Assembly (NCBI GenBank): GCA_004519485.1
Contig: CP038116.1
Coordinates: 434,001 to 498,000 of the forward strand
DNA length: 64,000 bases
Reading direction: 5' to 3'
DNA from: Nannochloropsis oceanica
Lineage: Eukaryota; Sar; Eustigmatophyceae; Eustigmatales; Monodopsidaceae
The translations under genes were made by a program, and so were the position numbers. Position 1 is the first letter of the stretch; the number at the start of each line of letters is the position of its first letter. Below are positions 43,311 to 56,053 of the stretch, in pieces. The notes below the pieces were generated by a model that saw only the letters and a program-made list of their open reading frames with translations, ran no database searches and was not told where the DNA came from.

Positions 43311-45916
43311 TCACTGGGGGGAGAAGGGCTCGGGGAGGCTCAAGAGGTGGTCGCGCCTTTGCAGACACTGCTCGTGGAACTCCTCTGTGCAAATACAAAG
43401 GTCGTCATGTGTGGATAGAGTGGAGGAAGCATAAGTACGGAATCATGGTAGCTCGTGATTCCCATTGACTGGACCAACCCTTTTTTCACGTCCGCTTGTA
43501 CGTGCTCCTCCCTCCCTCCCTCTCTCCCTCTCCTCTTCCCCTCCCACCCCCGCACGTACCCAAGCGTCGCTTCACCTCCTCTTTGTGATCCGCCAAAGCG
43601 TGCAATGCGCCCATAATGCATTCTAGGATCACCTTGCTGACCCCCTCGTGTTCCTCTCTCTCCAGCGCCAGCTCGGCCTGCAGCTGGGTCAGTCGTTGCT
43701 GGTTCCGCGCGGCCCGGCTCTCGAGCTCCACCACCACCTGGCTGCGGAGGTGAAGGACTTGCTCCTCCACCCTTTCAACGTCTGCTGACTGCAAAAGGGG
43801 GCGAAAGAGAAAAGTGGAAAAGGGAGAGTGGATGGTGAGAGAGTGGTAAAGCATGCGCTTGAAAAGCAACAACTCAAATATGAAGGCTGACACGACTTGA
43901 CATGGTACCGACTCTACACCCCTGCCTCGCTCCTTCCCTCGCTCCCCTTACCTTCTCTGCCATGTTCGCCTCCATACGCGCCTTCTCCGACCTGTACCCC
44001 TCCTCCTGTTTCTTCACTTTCCCCTCCATCACCTCGAACGCAGCCACGGCCTCCGCCACCTCCTCCTCGCTCTTGGCCTCCTCATCAAGCATTTTCAACA
44101 CCGAAGTACGCGCCTCGTGCACTTTGTCCAGAATGACATTTTTAATCTGACCGAGGCTCGGGCGAATCACCCCCTTAATGTCCAAGCCAATCAAATCCTG
44201 GGGCTCCGCGGAGGCCGAGACCGCTCCTTTGCTCACACTCATCTCATACTGGATCCCATTGCTATTCCTTGCCGTGATGGGGATCAATTGTAAACTTGCC
44301 GCTTTGCCATTGAAGGTCTGCGCGGCCGTTTCCAAATCCACCACCGCGCGACTCAACTCCATCTCGGCCTCCCACAGGGCCTTTTGCATTTTCCCCTTGT
44401 GCTCCCTCGCCTTTCCCAATGCCTCGTCCAGCCGTACCCGTTCCTGCTGCATCCGTGCCACGTCCTCCGGGCTTAATTCCTGCCCTGCCACCACCTGCTT
44501 GAGCTCGGCCGTCTCGGTACGCACCATTTCCAGCGAACGGTACAGCTCCGCCAGCTCCCCCTCCCTCTTCTCCACCTTAGCGGCCAACCCCTCCCGGTGC
44601 GCAGTCAGCTGTTCAATCAACGTGCGAAACTTGCCCAAATCACTCTCGTAGTCCGCCCTTCGCTGTCGCAACCCCGGCAACGCTGCATGCCGCGTTCGGC
44701 ACACCTGCGCCTCTGCCTGCATCTGGGCAATGTTGGCTTCCAAGACGGCACACTGAGCCTCCACCTCTCCACACCGCCCCTCAAACGACCCTACCAAGCC
44801 ATCCTCTAGCTTCTCGTACAACTCGTCGTCTCCGTCCAAGAACGCCTTGTATGCCTTCCCCAGATACTCGAAGAGCGCCTTCTCGTCCGCCCGTTCAAAG
44901 TCATCCACGCTGCTGCTGCTGCCACTGCTGCCGGCCAAGGCCGCCTGGTTCGCCGCGTCATTCTGGACCTCCTCGTCATAGGTCAACAGCTCCACCATCC
45001 AAGTAATACTCGCCAAGAGCGTCGGCCACGTATGCATTGTCCCCACTGCCTGCATGCTTGCCTTCGAAATCGGGAAAGGATAGTGCATCGCCTTGAAAAA
45101 CTGGAGCACCTCCTCCTCCAGTTTCCCCGTGATTCGAAAATTCGCATCCACCTGCCTAAACAAAAAGGAGACGATATATGTGAAGTCTTTCGCAGTCGGC
45201 CTCTGCAATATCTTAGCACTGAACGGCTGGTCATAGTTGTGATCCGTCAGGTAGTTGATCAGCCCCCGAATGCTTGTTTGGATGTAGCTCTTGTCCGTGT
45301 TGGGTCTGGGGTCTTGCCGGGCATGAGAGCCGTAGGCAGTGCTTTTGCGACTGAGCCCCGTTGACGACTTCCGGGGGGGGGCATTGCTGTTGCGGAGCAT
45401 GGAGGAGGCGGTGGTGGAGGAGAAGGAAGTGCCGCTGGAGGCGGTGGACGAGGAGGAGGGGTGCAGAGAGAGACGGCCGCCCTGTAAGCGAGTCGATGTA
45501 GCGGGGAAGAGGGAGGGAAAGAGTGGTGTTTAGAAAATGGAAGTGGCATCTCCGCTCAGCTTGATTTAGATTGAGGGATGTGCACCCTTGCTGTGTAAGG
45601 GGATAACATATGCTCACATACAGGTGAGGAAAGTGGCTGGTCGTTCTGTGGCGCGGCCGCGGAAGACAAGGAAGATCTAGCCATGCGCCCCGCTCCCCAG
45701 AAACGATCTCCCTCCCGCTGCTGAGTCACATGCGCACACAACTCTCAACGTCTATATCCTCGTTTTCAGATGTACCTGTGGCTTGGCTTGCTTGTCAAAG
45801 TTGGGTCCCAAGGAGGTGCGCGAGACGCCACGGCTGGGCATGCCCATGCTCTGTCGCTGGTTGAAACCGCTGGAGGAGAGCGGCTCCAGGGTGCCCCGGC
45901 GCCGGCTCAACGCCAT
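43311..45916 (-). CDS. NDC80: Kinetochore protein NDC80/HEC1
   Basis: Exons 45776-45916, 43952-45481, 43560-43788 and 43311-43384; 657 residues, phases 0, 0 and 1, close to human HEC1 (642). The basic, Ser/Thr-rich N-terminal tail (MALSRRRGTLEPLSSSGF) is followed by the calponin-homology domain: DPRPNTDKSYIQTSIRGLI, DFTYIVSFLFRQVDANF, FPISKASMQAVGTMHTWP, SITWMVELL. Long coiled coil follows to the end (KVEKREGELAELYRSLE, ERVEEQVLHLRSQVV). NDC80 with NUF2, SPC24 and SPC25 links kinetochores to microtubules; the basic tail is an Aurora B target in other organisms. Its start lies 868 bases from the divergent kinesin start. Confidence 0.96.
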
Positions 45917-46784
45917 GAAAGTGGTGACTTACTTGTGATCGCTTGAGAAGCAGAGGGCTGTGGTGTGTGCGAACGAAGAGACAGGTTTGGGCGTGGTGAG
46001 TGAAAGCATGTTTGTCGATGAGGAGATCGATCGCTTTGCGGAAGGGGAGCGGGCCAGGCCACGGACGCACGCAAGAGGCCAGCGCGTTGACGTCGCCTTG
46101 TCGGCAGACAAAAATAAAGAGGGATGGCGTTGACTTGTGTGCAGAGACATGGAGGATGTGTTTGTGTGAGCGCATATGGTCGCTTGGAGAGCATGAGGGG
46201 GGCATGGGCATAAGATCAGGGAGCGAACGACCAGGGGCCATGGTGCTGCTCTTGCCTCGTCTGTCCGTCTTCTTCTACCCGACCGAACCACTGTTCCCAC
46301 CACAACTTCCATGCAACAGACAGGAAATATTCTCTATGCCACTGGTAGAGTCGCAGACACGAGGATAGTGGTGCGACGCACACAGAGGGAAGCCGAGGAG
46401 GAGGAGCCTCGTTAACTTTTTTTCATACGAGAGCAAGCGCGCGAAAACGGCTGGCCATGCCCTACTTTCCTTACCCCAGTCTTGTCTTCGCCTTGTTCTT
46501 GTCAGTGGAGCATGTCTTCTCTGTCCCACGCCCTGAGGTAGATAGAAAGGAAACACCTAACAAGCTCTCGCTTGGACGGCGGCAGGTGGCACTGGGGAGG
46601 CATTTCCGCTCGCGAAATCCAGTTCAACGTCTCGTTGGCGAGCCTCCCTGATAATGTGGCAGGAGGCTTCCACGCTTTGGCCTCTACTTGAAACTGACAA
46701 GAGCTGCCCCCCATACAGCACAGCACAACTACCAGCTTGCAGAGCCTTTCCGGCTCAAAAGCCAACGACCGAAACTCATAACTT
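45917..46784. promoter_or_regulatory. Bidirectional promoter region, NDC80 / kinesin-12
   Basis: 868 bases between two divergent mitotic genes. I see no certain cell-cycle element by eye; co-regulation is an inference from layout. Confidence 0.4.
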
Positions 46785-49700
46785 ATGGACGACCGCCGGG
46801 CCAGCACGTCCAGCGACCTGGGTGCCGCCGACGAGGAAGAGGACCACATCCGCGTCATATGCAGGTAGGGAAACAGTGCATGTGGGCAAAGACTTGGTGT
46901 CTGTTTGTACTGTGGCGAAGTGGATGTACGATTTGTCGGGGCTCATGTATGTGGGGTAAAAGATGGTGGATGAAAAGCTCGCTCCGCAGTTCCCATCCTC
47001 GATCGACGCCTGCACGCAGGCGGAGCGAAGTCGTCTCCCTTGTGTACCACTGTCGGCACCATTTTAGGATTTCCTCTCCTTCTGGCTAGGCATGCGTGCA
47101 AACATACGTAAAGACACTAAATTGTCAACTTGCCAATCCTCACGATCATCTCATCCTCTCTTCCTCTCCACCTCCGTACGGACCATCGCCACAAACCGCC
47201 CAGAGTCCGTCCCCCTCAAGTCCGCGAAGGCCGCAGCAGCGCCCTGGGTCTCCGCACTTGTCTCACGGTCAATGAAACCAGCAAAACTGTGACCTTGAAG
47301 CAAGCCTCGGGCCCGAAAGTCTTTACCTTTGACCACTCCATCTCTGAAAATGCATCGCAAGAATCTGTCTTTCACCTTGCCGGGAAGCCTGCCACCCGCG
47401 CTTGTATCCAAGGGTATAATGGAACAGTCTTTTGTTACGGCCAGACGGGGAGGTAAGTAGATTAAAGCTGCAGTGGACGAGAGGGGGGGAGGAAGGGTGT
47501 TTGTAGTGTTTCGCGGTTTTTGGTATCTCTTCACCATTTCACTTTGTCCTTCCCTCCAATTCCTCTTACCCCCCTTGTCACATCCTTGCACAGTGGGAAG
47601 ACGTACACGATGTTTGGGCCGAATGTAGACGCATGCGATAGCGGGGATGATCAGAGGGGCCTAGTCCCGAGAGTGCTTGAGTACTTGTTCGCGCATGTGG
47701 CAAGGGAGGAGAGGAGGAATGGCGGGGCGGTCACCCACTTGTGCCGGTGTTCGTTTTATGAGATTTTTAATGAGCGTGTTTTTGATTTGCTCGACTCGGA
47801 CTCCGGCTGCTCACTTGGAGGATTGCAGACGAGGGAAGACATGAAGAAGGGGGTGTATGTGGAGGGATTGACGGAGGAGGCGGTGGACTCCCCCCATCAG
47901 GCTTATGAAGTCCTGACGCGAGGGTACCGCAATCGGCATGTGGGCGAGACGGCGATGAATCGGTAGGGATGGAGGGACGGAGAACAGGATGTCAACATCT
48001 ATGTGTTCAATCGGACATTCTCTTCTCTGCCATGGACTGATCCCACTCTCCCTCCGCCCCTTCCTCCCCTCCTCTTCTTGCCTCACGCACAGAGAATCTT
48101 CTCGTTCTCACGCCGTGTTTACAGTCATCCTCGAGTCTCGGGAAGTAGACGCCGTGGACGGGATCACCCGCTCTCGGTGCGCCTCATTTAACCTCGTCGA
48201 TCTGGCAGGCTCCGAGCGGCAGGGACAGACAGGTAGCCGGGGAGGGTTTGGGTGAAGGAGTGGTGAGGGTTGGAGAGGGGGGGGTTGGAAAGAAGCATTC
48301 CCGCGGGTCTATGCGCTTCTTTTGTTTTGGTCGATGTGGCACGCTCCGGGCGGCAAGAGGTGATCGGTATGCATGTGACGAATGTGCCATGGGCGTCACT
48401 TTGAGGCCGTCTGTCCTATTTGAATATAGACTAGTTGTACGGCGGGTGTTCGTCGCACCCTTTCACTTACCCACCTTCCCTTCCTCCCTCCATCTCTGCC
48501 CACTTTCCTCCCTTCCTAGGCGCCACCGGGGATCGGCTGAAGGAGGCCAGCAGCATCAACAAGTCCTTATCTGCATTGGGGAATGTCATTAACGCCCTGG
48601 TCTCGGGTCGCACCCGTTATGTGCCCTATCGGGACTCGCGCCTGACATTCTTGCTGCGGTACGTGCTTTAATCCCCCTATCCTCCATTCTTCCCTCCATC
48701 CCTTCTCCCCTTGCTTGGGCATCTGAGCCGGTATGTCTTAAGGACAAGAATTTCACCTCGCTTCCTTCACCCATCCCTCCCTCCCTCCTACCCTTCAGAG
48801 ACTCCCTCGGAGGAAACGCCAAGACCTTCCTGGTGGCTTGCACGTCTCCCAACGACGAAAATTTCGCCGAGACGCTTTCAACACTTAAGTTTGCGCAGCG
48901 GGCTAAGATGGTGCGTCGCTTTTTCATGTATCGTCGTATAAGGGGGTGGGAAGGTGTGCGGGGGTAACAAAGATAAGAAGGAAAAGAGGGACGAACACAA
49001 GCACCGTCGCATCGACCGAGACTCCCGCCTTTCCTCCCTTCCTCCCTCCCTTTCTCGCGGGCGCCCAGGCCAACGACAAAGTCGTCATCATCGAGAGCAC
49101 CAGCCCTGTCACTGCTTACCCTCCTTCCCACCCTCCCTCCCTCCCCATTTCCAACCCTGTTTCCCCAGATTAAAAACAAGGCCATCGTCAACGAAAACAC
49201 CAGCGGTACTGTTGAGGCCCTCCAAAAGCAGCTCCGAACCCTCCGCCAAGAGCTCCTTACCGCCCGGGCCGTCATGTCCTCCACCGGCACCTCCCTCCCT
49301 CCTTCCCTCCAGTCTTTCTCCTCCGAGGACTCCTCCCCCTCTGTCGCCTATGCAGCCGCTGTGCGTCGCACGGAAAAGCTGTTGCAGGAGGCGTTGGAGA
49401 GGAGTCTGTACATGGAGCAAGCGAGGGATCTAGCCGAGAAAATGGCAGGCAAAGTGCAAGCCACTGTGGACCGACTCGAACAAAACCTCCTCCACGAGAA
49501 AATGGTGAGGAAAATGAAGGAATCCCAGATCCAACGACTCATGAAAAAAACTGCTGCCTCTGCTGCTGCGGGCACTACTGAAGAGGAACTAAGGAGTGAG
49601 ATTGAGGCCTTGAGGAAGGAGATGGAGCAGGTACCGGCAGAGGCGATCAAATGGCGGGCAGCAGCGGAAAATGCCCAGGCGCAGCTTGACGCCCTACTGG

Positions 49701-51991
49701 ACGAGAAGCAGGGTTTAGGGATGTGGGTGGAAGATAGGGAGAAGACATTTGCGACGGCCCTAGAGGAACAATTAAAGGCTATTCTCGTGGAAAAGGCGGA
49801 GCTTGAAGCCAAGTTGTATGGAGGGGGAGGGGGGGGGGAGGGAGGGAGGGAGGGAGGGAGCGGCGGGAGGAGGTTGAGTGATGGGGGAATGAGTCGGTTG
49901 AGAGAGGCGGAGGTGAGAACTGTGCATTTGGAGGACGAGCTGCTGCAGGCAACGAGGCAAGCGGAGGAGAGAGATGCGGCCCTGGCGGAGGTAAGGGCTC
50001 AAGCTGCGCAGGCTGTGAGTGCCCAAAGTCAGTTGCAGGTGAAATTAACACTTGTGGAACGGAAGATGGAGGGGTTGGAGGGAGAAAATAAAGTGTTAAA
50101 GGCCGATCGGGATTTTAACATGGCACTTTTGCAAGAGAGGATAGATACCACCCAGAGCAGTGAGAGTCAGGCGCAGGCAGCGAAGCAGGACGTGGAGGTA
50201 CAGCTTGCATCGGCGTGTAAAGATAATGCAATCCTTCTGCAGCGACTCAGGGAGACTACCACAGAGGCTGATACCGTCGCTGCGCGTCAGCAAGCCACGG
50301 AGGCGTCGCTTCAGGTGTTGACGAAAGAGGTGGAGCAAGAGCTTCGGCCTCGTTTGCTGACGTTGGAGAAGGAGCTGAATGAAAGCACGGCGGCGCTTGC
50401 GGCGTGCCAGCAGACTCTGCAAGAGAAGGGAGAGGAGATGGGGCGCGCAGTGGACGACCACGACAAAGCATTTGCAGCAATAACAGAGAAGCAAGCACTG
50501 GAGATCCAACAGCTCCGCACGACAATCGATGAGGAAGCACGGCGGGTACAAACCCTTCGCGCCGAGAAAGAAGAAGTGGCTTCCCTTTTTTCCAACCTTC
50601 AAGAAGAACACGACACCCTCACACAGCTTCTCGAATTCACCCAAGGCAAAAACACTGAGATGGAGGCAGCAATGGCGACCCTGCAAGCCAAAACCCAAGC
50701 ATTGGGCAAGGAAAAGACACAGTTGGAAAGCGCCTGGGAGGTTGCCAACGCGCAAATCTGCGAATTGGAATCTCAATTGGACAAGGCAGGCGGTGATGCC
50801 GCGGCCGCAGCAGAAGAGAGGCAGGCCCTCCGTGAGTTAGAAGGAGTCAATCAAACTTTGCTCCTGGAAAAATTACAGCTCCAGGAGACGGCTGAAGGCC
50901 TTCGCAGCGACCTTGGTCTTGCCAAGACTGCCCAGGAGCAGGCAGGGAAAGAGGCCGGGAGGGCTGCGCAGGTATTGACGGATTTAGGAGAGCAGGTGGG
51001 GAGGCTGAGGGGAGAGCTGGCGGAGGCTCAAGCGAAGGAGCAAGCAGCGAAGGCAGAGGCCGAGGGCTTGACTCAGGAGAGGGAGGATTTGTTGGCCCGG
51101 GCAAATGAGGCGGAAGAGAGCCAGGCGGAAATGGGGGAGGAGATGATGGCTTATTTGGACGAAATCACGATGTTGAAGACGCGGCTGCACGAGGGGGAGA
51201 GAGCGCAGGGAGAGAAGGTCCGAGAGATGGAGCTGGCGTTGAAAGCGATGGAGAAGGAGGTGGGGGAGAAGGGGGCGCAGTTGGTGGTCTTGGAGGCGGA
51301 GGTAGTTGCGTTGCGAAAGCAACTGGAGGAGCAGCAGGCTGCTGACTATGACGCCAAGGCTGCCATGGAGGCGGAGCTTGCGAGGAAGCTGCAAATGGCC
51401 GAGTGGGAACATACTCAAGCTATGGCGAGGGTGCAACAGGAGCTGGCGGATGCAGCGGTGAGGGGAGCGGAAGCGGCAAGGTTTAAGGCGGTCTTGGGGA
51501 GCAGTCAAGCAGAATTGGAGATGCTGAAAGTGTCGGTGAAGGAGAAGGAGGGTATGCTGGTGGTGATGAGGATGGAAAAGGAAGCGGCGGAGGAACAAGG
51601 GAGAAACCTAGGAAAGCAGCTGGGAGAGGCGTTGGCGAGGGAGAGGGATGCGGAAGATTGGAAGGAGGAGAAAATCCGGTGGGAGGCGGAGGTGGCTCGG
51701 GCAAGAGAGATGGAGAAGGAGGCGTTCGAGAGGTGTGAGATGGTGGAACAGGAGAATGTAAAGATGGGGAGGGAGGTGGAGGGGTTGCAGGTGGAGTTGG
51801 AAGAGTTGAAAAGTGTGAACGTAAAACTTGTAGGGCATGCGAATAGTCGACAGAAGATCCAGTTGCACAGTAAACTGAAGGAGGAACTGATGGAGTTGTC
51901 GAGGAGATTCAAGGTCTTGGAGGAGGAGAATTACTCTTTGAAGGTCAAGGTGTCTGGGGAAGGAGAGAGGGAGGGAGAGACCAAGGCGCCA

Positions 51992-52033
<42 letters not shown>

Positions 52034-52231
52034 AAGAGCACCAATAATAGCAACAGTAGCTCTGGTGAGCCAGTAGCCTTGTCCAATGTGACCAATACTG
52101 GTGCTCGGCGTGCGGCCCGTAAGAAAGTAGCTGGAGCATCAGCAGCTGGAGGAGCAGCGGCGGTGGCGAAGAAGAAAGCAGTGGGCCTGGAAGCACTGGC
52201 AGCGGAGGATTCCGAGGAAGTGGATGCGTAA
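46785..52231 (+). CDS. Kinesin-12-like (KIF15/POK-type) motor with long coiled coil
   Basis: Seven exons: 46785-46864, 47204-47452, 47594-47962, 48093-48232, 48520-48658, 48799-48910 and 49169-52231; 1,383 residues, all phases consistent. N-terminal motor: HIRVICRVRPPQ, P-loop [13 protein letters not shown] (about 107-119), [12 protein letters not shown] (switch I, about 231), [10 protein letters not shown] (switch II, about 266), [20 protein letters not shown], and [23 protein letters not shown]. The last block is typical of the kinesin-12 neck. About 1,000 residues of coiled coil follow, then a Ser run and a basic tail ([12 protein letters not shown]). Kinesin-12 motors act on spindle or division-plane microtubules. 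Introns 4 and 6 hold copies of adjacent coding sequence. Confidence 0.94.
48327..48358 (+). other. Intronic echo of kinesin exon 4 (switch II)
   Basis: In intron 4 the stretch TTGGTCGATGTGGCACGCTC and on (48327-48358) matches exon 4 at 48193-48224 in 25 of 32 positions without a gap. It reads [10 protein letters not shown] against [17 protein letters not shown] follows shortly after, as GGGGATCGG does at the start of exon 5, so the echo may span the spliced junction. Confidence 0.8.
49069..49107 (+). other. Intronic echo / decoy copy of kinesin exon 7 start
   Basis: Exactly 100 bases before the true exon 7 start lies CCCAG followed by codons reading [12 protein letters not shown], aligned codon by codon with [12 protein letters not shown]. 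25 of 39 bases agree, including the identical ACCAGC. The frame is the one exon 6 would enter, but it ends at a stop inside the true exon, so its use would truncate the kinesin after the motor. Confidence 0.65.
49830..49866 (+). repeat. GGGA/GGGGGA repeat inside the kinesin coding sequence
   Basis: G-rich repeat encoding [11 protein letters not shown]-type residues within the coiled-coil region. It is the same unit seen in RAD21, ELMO, AKR and coronin exons. Confidence 0.85.
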
Positions 52232-52804
52232 AGTGAAGAGTCAAAAAGTAAGAAGCATTAGGAAAGATGCATCATGTCCATGGATGGGAAGACGTGCGGA
52301 TGATGAGCTAGCCTTGACCCGCCGCAGATGAATAAAGAGAAAAGAGCGATGTGGTGAGGGTGAGGGATGGTAATGACAAAGAGGAAAGAGAAGAGGAAAA
52401 GGATAAGAGTGAAAAAAGAAGAAGTAAATTTATATCTCTCTCTGTCTTGTGCGCCTGTCTCCTTTGTTTCCAACCTCCGTCTACCTAGAATGCCAATTTA
52501 TTACTTTTTTTTAACGAGGGTGTTTGACCTTGAAAATTCCACCCCTCCCTCCCTTTCTATTTGAATTCGAAATGCCTAAAATATATTTTTTCTTATTCTT
52601 CCTTGTCACGCCCTTCGTGCTCTCAAAACACTCCATCATCTCAAGTTGAAACGCGGCTATCCTACCTTTTTGCCGCCGTTCATGCAGCGATTCTCAATGA
52701 TACGCGCTCATCCAGACGCTGATACATTATACAAACGAATGACATATGCACATGCTGACACACACAGATCTCAATGTTTGTGTTCCTTTTAACATATACA
52801 GCAG
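52232..52804. other. Convergent intergenic region, kinesin / carrier
   Basis: About 0.57 kb, A/T-richer than its surroundings. 3' UTRs only; no gene seen. Confidence 0.5.
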
Positions 52805-54024
52805 TCAGCTTTTTATTAAATTACCTTTCTTCTTGTTTTTCTCTATATTGCTCTCCACCCAATTGTCGAGCCAGCTCATCACCTGGTTGTAGACCGTGAA
52901 GGACATCACCAGCTTAGGGCACACCTACGACGAGTGTGTGTGTGGAAGAAAAAAGGGGGGGAGGGGGGTAGCAAAATCATGAGCGGCTTGAAGTGATTGT
53001 TGTGCGCGAGAACAAGTTGTAGATGTGCCGGGGAAGCGTCAAGGGGTGCAAGGCAACTCCCTCCACGATTGTGGCCGGCAGCCTACCATGAGTACCTGCC
53101 CACTCGCCAGCCTCCCTCCCTTCCACCCTTCCTCCTTCGCCCACATACCACCATGAACTTTGTATTCAAGCCCTTAAACAACGCCCAGGGCCCTTCCTTC
53201 CTCAACAGGTCCCTCAGAATCTGCCGTCCTTTCATCACCTCCCCCGATGGCGACAGACTCGCCCTCTGCACCCTGGCCTTGATCACGTCCGCCGGACTGG
53301 AAACCGTCAAGGACCACACTGCTCCCGTCGTGCTCGCTATTAGCTCTTGCAATAGCGTTGCATCCTTATAATTCTCTAGATGAAATGCCTTTTCTTTTAT
53401 CAACGCAGATCCACCGAACAAGGCAAAGGAACCCGGGAAATTTCTTAGAACGGTCCAAGAGGCCCCTCTGTAAAGTCGAAAGCCCTCTTGTTCGACTATT
53501 TGAAGGAAAGATCGTCCACGTAGGGAGGAAGCGTTGGTTTGCGCAATTATTTTGAGGGTATCTAGGGGGATGAAGACAACTTCGACCGTGCCCATTATGG
53601 CGGCAGCGGTGGCAAATTCAACGGAGCGGGCTCGTTTTGGGCCCGCAAGAGATATGAAGCTGTCGTGGTAAGTGGCATGGATATGATCAAACAGGAAGGG
53701 TTGCAGGCCGTATGCAGCAGTGCGTTGACATATCTTGTAGCTAGCACCGAACTTGAGGCCAACATAAAGGGAACGGAGCTTGTCAAAAGGACCCGAGTTG
53801 AGTTTATCGCGGAAGACGACGCTCCGTATCTTTCCGTACTTATCAGAAAGAGACAAGCCCTCCGCAGTCAACAAACGGCCTTGATAAGTGATGATGCGCT
53901 TGCAGCAGGTGTCGAGGGGTTGGAAGATCAGGAGTTCGAAGAGGGCACTGCTGCTGGAGCCGACCAGGCGAGCGATGGAGTGGTGGCTGCTCTTGCCGCC
54001 ACGTGGCCCTCCCCGCGGGACCAT
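52805..54024 (-). CDS. Mitochondrial carrier (SLC25) family protein, possibly Yhm2-like
   Basis: Two exons: 53149-54024 and 52805-52924, phase 0; 331 residues, slightly above family size. The three repeats carry carrier signatures: QPLDTCCKRII, IPLDTLKIIAQ and SPADVIKARVQ, with ends such as GFRLYRGASWTVLRNFPGS and GPWALFKGLNTKFMVVCPKL. LKFGASYKICQRTAAYGLQP resembles yeast Yhm2, a citrate/oxoglutarate carrier, but the substrate call is only a suggestion. It would lie in the inner mitochondrial membrane. The first ATG is at 54022-54024; the frame upstream has only non-ATG codons. The intron contains TCTACAAC in a context like that of exon 2. Confidence 0.85.
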
Positions 54025-56053
54025 AACCTTATTTTCAGTCTGGTTAAGGGGCCCACACGATATGACGTGTTGTTTAGTGGTTGTGGGCCACTCTAGGCTG
54101 TTGCATAGGAGGGTGGAAAATAAGCGCAAGGGTTGGTCTGAGATAGGTAAGGCGGCTGTACGACAAGCAAAGCGTAGCGCAGGCGAGGGTGCTTCGTGAG
54201 CATGCTTTAAGCATGTCGCCTGTATATGACTGCTGGCATGCGCTGGCCTGAAGGTGCATGTGCATGATCATCCCAAAGGTGCATCGAGGGCGGCAAATTT
54301 GGCTGTAACGACGACGTGGCGTGCGGGGGAGAGAGACACAATTGAAAGACCGATTTGGGTCCGCATAGGCAGCTTCACACGTCCTCACACTGATCACGGT
54401 TGTCCTAGTACATGTAGAAAGTGGGTGGGGATGCAGTGGGGCATGTACTAAAGCTACGTAAAGGCAAAAAGGGATCAGTCAAAATGCCAGAAGACGATCT
54501 CGATCTGGCCTTCACTACAAAGCTACAAAGAATGTCTTTTCGTAGCCTCGACGTCGTTTAAGGCTCAATTTTCATGTCATGAGACCCCAAGCTATCACCT
54601 TAATAACATACTACGACAGGAAGAGAGGGAGGAAATGTCGTGTGACTACCAGTTGGCAGTGGAGCCCGCGCCCGTGCGGGTGTACGTTGCGTGGCCAGGA
54701 GATGGATGAGAAGCCGTCGGCACATGCGTGCCATCGAACACGCCGCACCCCAAGCCACACACGCTATCTGCCAGCCGGTACGCAGCATTGCACGCATTTT
54801 TCTTTTGCAATACGATGAGCCTCACTACATGCTGTCTCATGAGAACTTCCCAGCGCCGCTCCGTTTCCGGAATTGAGCTCAATCCGCACATACTCTATCG
54901 GAATGAGGATAACAGGACGTGCAATAAAGCACCTCTTGAGCCGCCGATGAAATGCAATCCGTGGCAATCATGCTCACCATTTACAGAGTCTCACGGCAAG
55001 AGGTGACATATGCGCCCTTCTAGACGACTCGATAACAGCCATACCGAGAGAGCTAGAACGGTACGTATGCCCTTCTCCACGCTCCCTATCGCCCATCTCT
55101 CACCCTCATCTACCAACCAAGAACCAGACCCTTCTCCCGTCCGTCGTCAATGATGACAACATACGTCGCTATATTGATGAAATCCGTGAAACAAAAAATT
55201 GAACAAACAAAAAAGCAACATTGACTGAGAACGACGACGACGAGGAGGGAGTCTTCCGTACCGGCAACTTAAGCTTCAGGACTTGCAAGTAATTTTTTCA
55301 CAATCTCACCACGTCTTCCTCCTCTGTATCTCTCTTCTTTGTCCACTCAGATAGTAACCGAGAGCGGACCACTTTTGTTGTGCTAGCTCCATCTTTCTGT
55401 GTAAGAACTGAAGGTGGGTACGACGAACCCAAAATCAATATACGTAATTCAACGGGCTCCCAGCAAAATGTAAATCACGCATTGGGCGCGTTCCAAACAG
55501 AAAAAATAAACGAGAGGCAAGCACGAGAGACTGCGCCAGAATACTTACTGTGCTTGTTTGGAATACCTTGGTATTGGGCTCACTCTTTCTCTCTCCTCTC
55601 TCTCTCTAAGTCGGCGCACACTGTCCTCTCCCGTCCCATCCTCTCTCCTATGTAAACACGATCCTATATATTTCCCGCGTTACTTTGTTCTTTTCTTTTC
55701 CCATTTCTTTTTCTGCATCGTCATCTCTGAATCTTGACATCAATCCAAACCAATCGACAGTCACGATCCAAGTATATATCTAAGAATACAAGCTTACCTT
55801 TGCTGAAAAATTGCTCCACGAATAACCTCAGGTCACTCTCTCCGCTTCTCATCACATGATCACCTTTTAAACAACAACCATATAATTTCGGAAGTCATCA
55901 AGCTCGTGCAGGATTACCACGTTAGAAGAAGATCCGTACTTCCCTTCCTTTTTTTCTCTTACTCAATCTCATTCTTTCTTTAGCAATCTCTATATTTGTT
56001 TTCCTTGGCTATATTCTTCCCCCTTCGTTCAGACGCTCTCATCAATTTCTCGT
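54025..56053. other. Intergenic region, carrier promoter side / NEK 3' side
   Basis: About 2 kb. The first part must contain the carrier promoter. From about 55,200 on the sequence is A/T-richer with TATATA-like stretches (55660-55800). No coding region is convincing on either strand. Confidence 0.55.
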
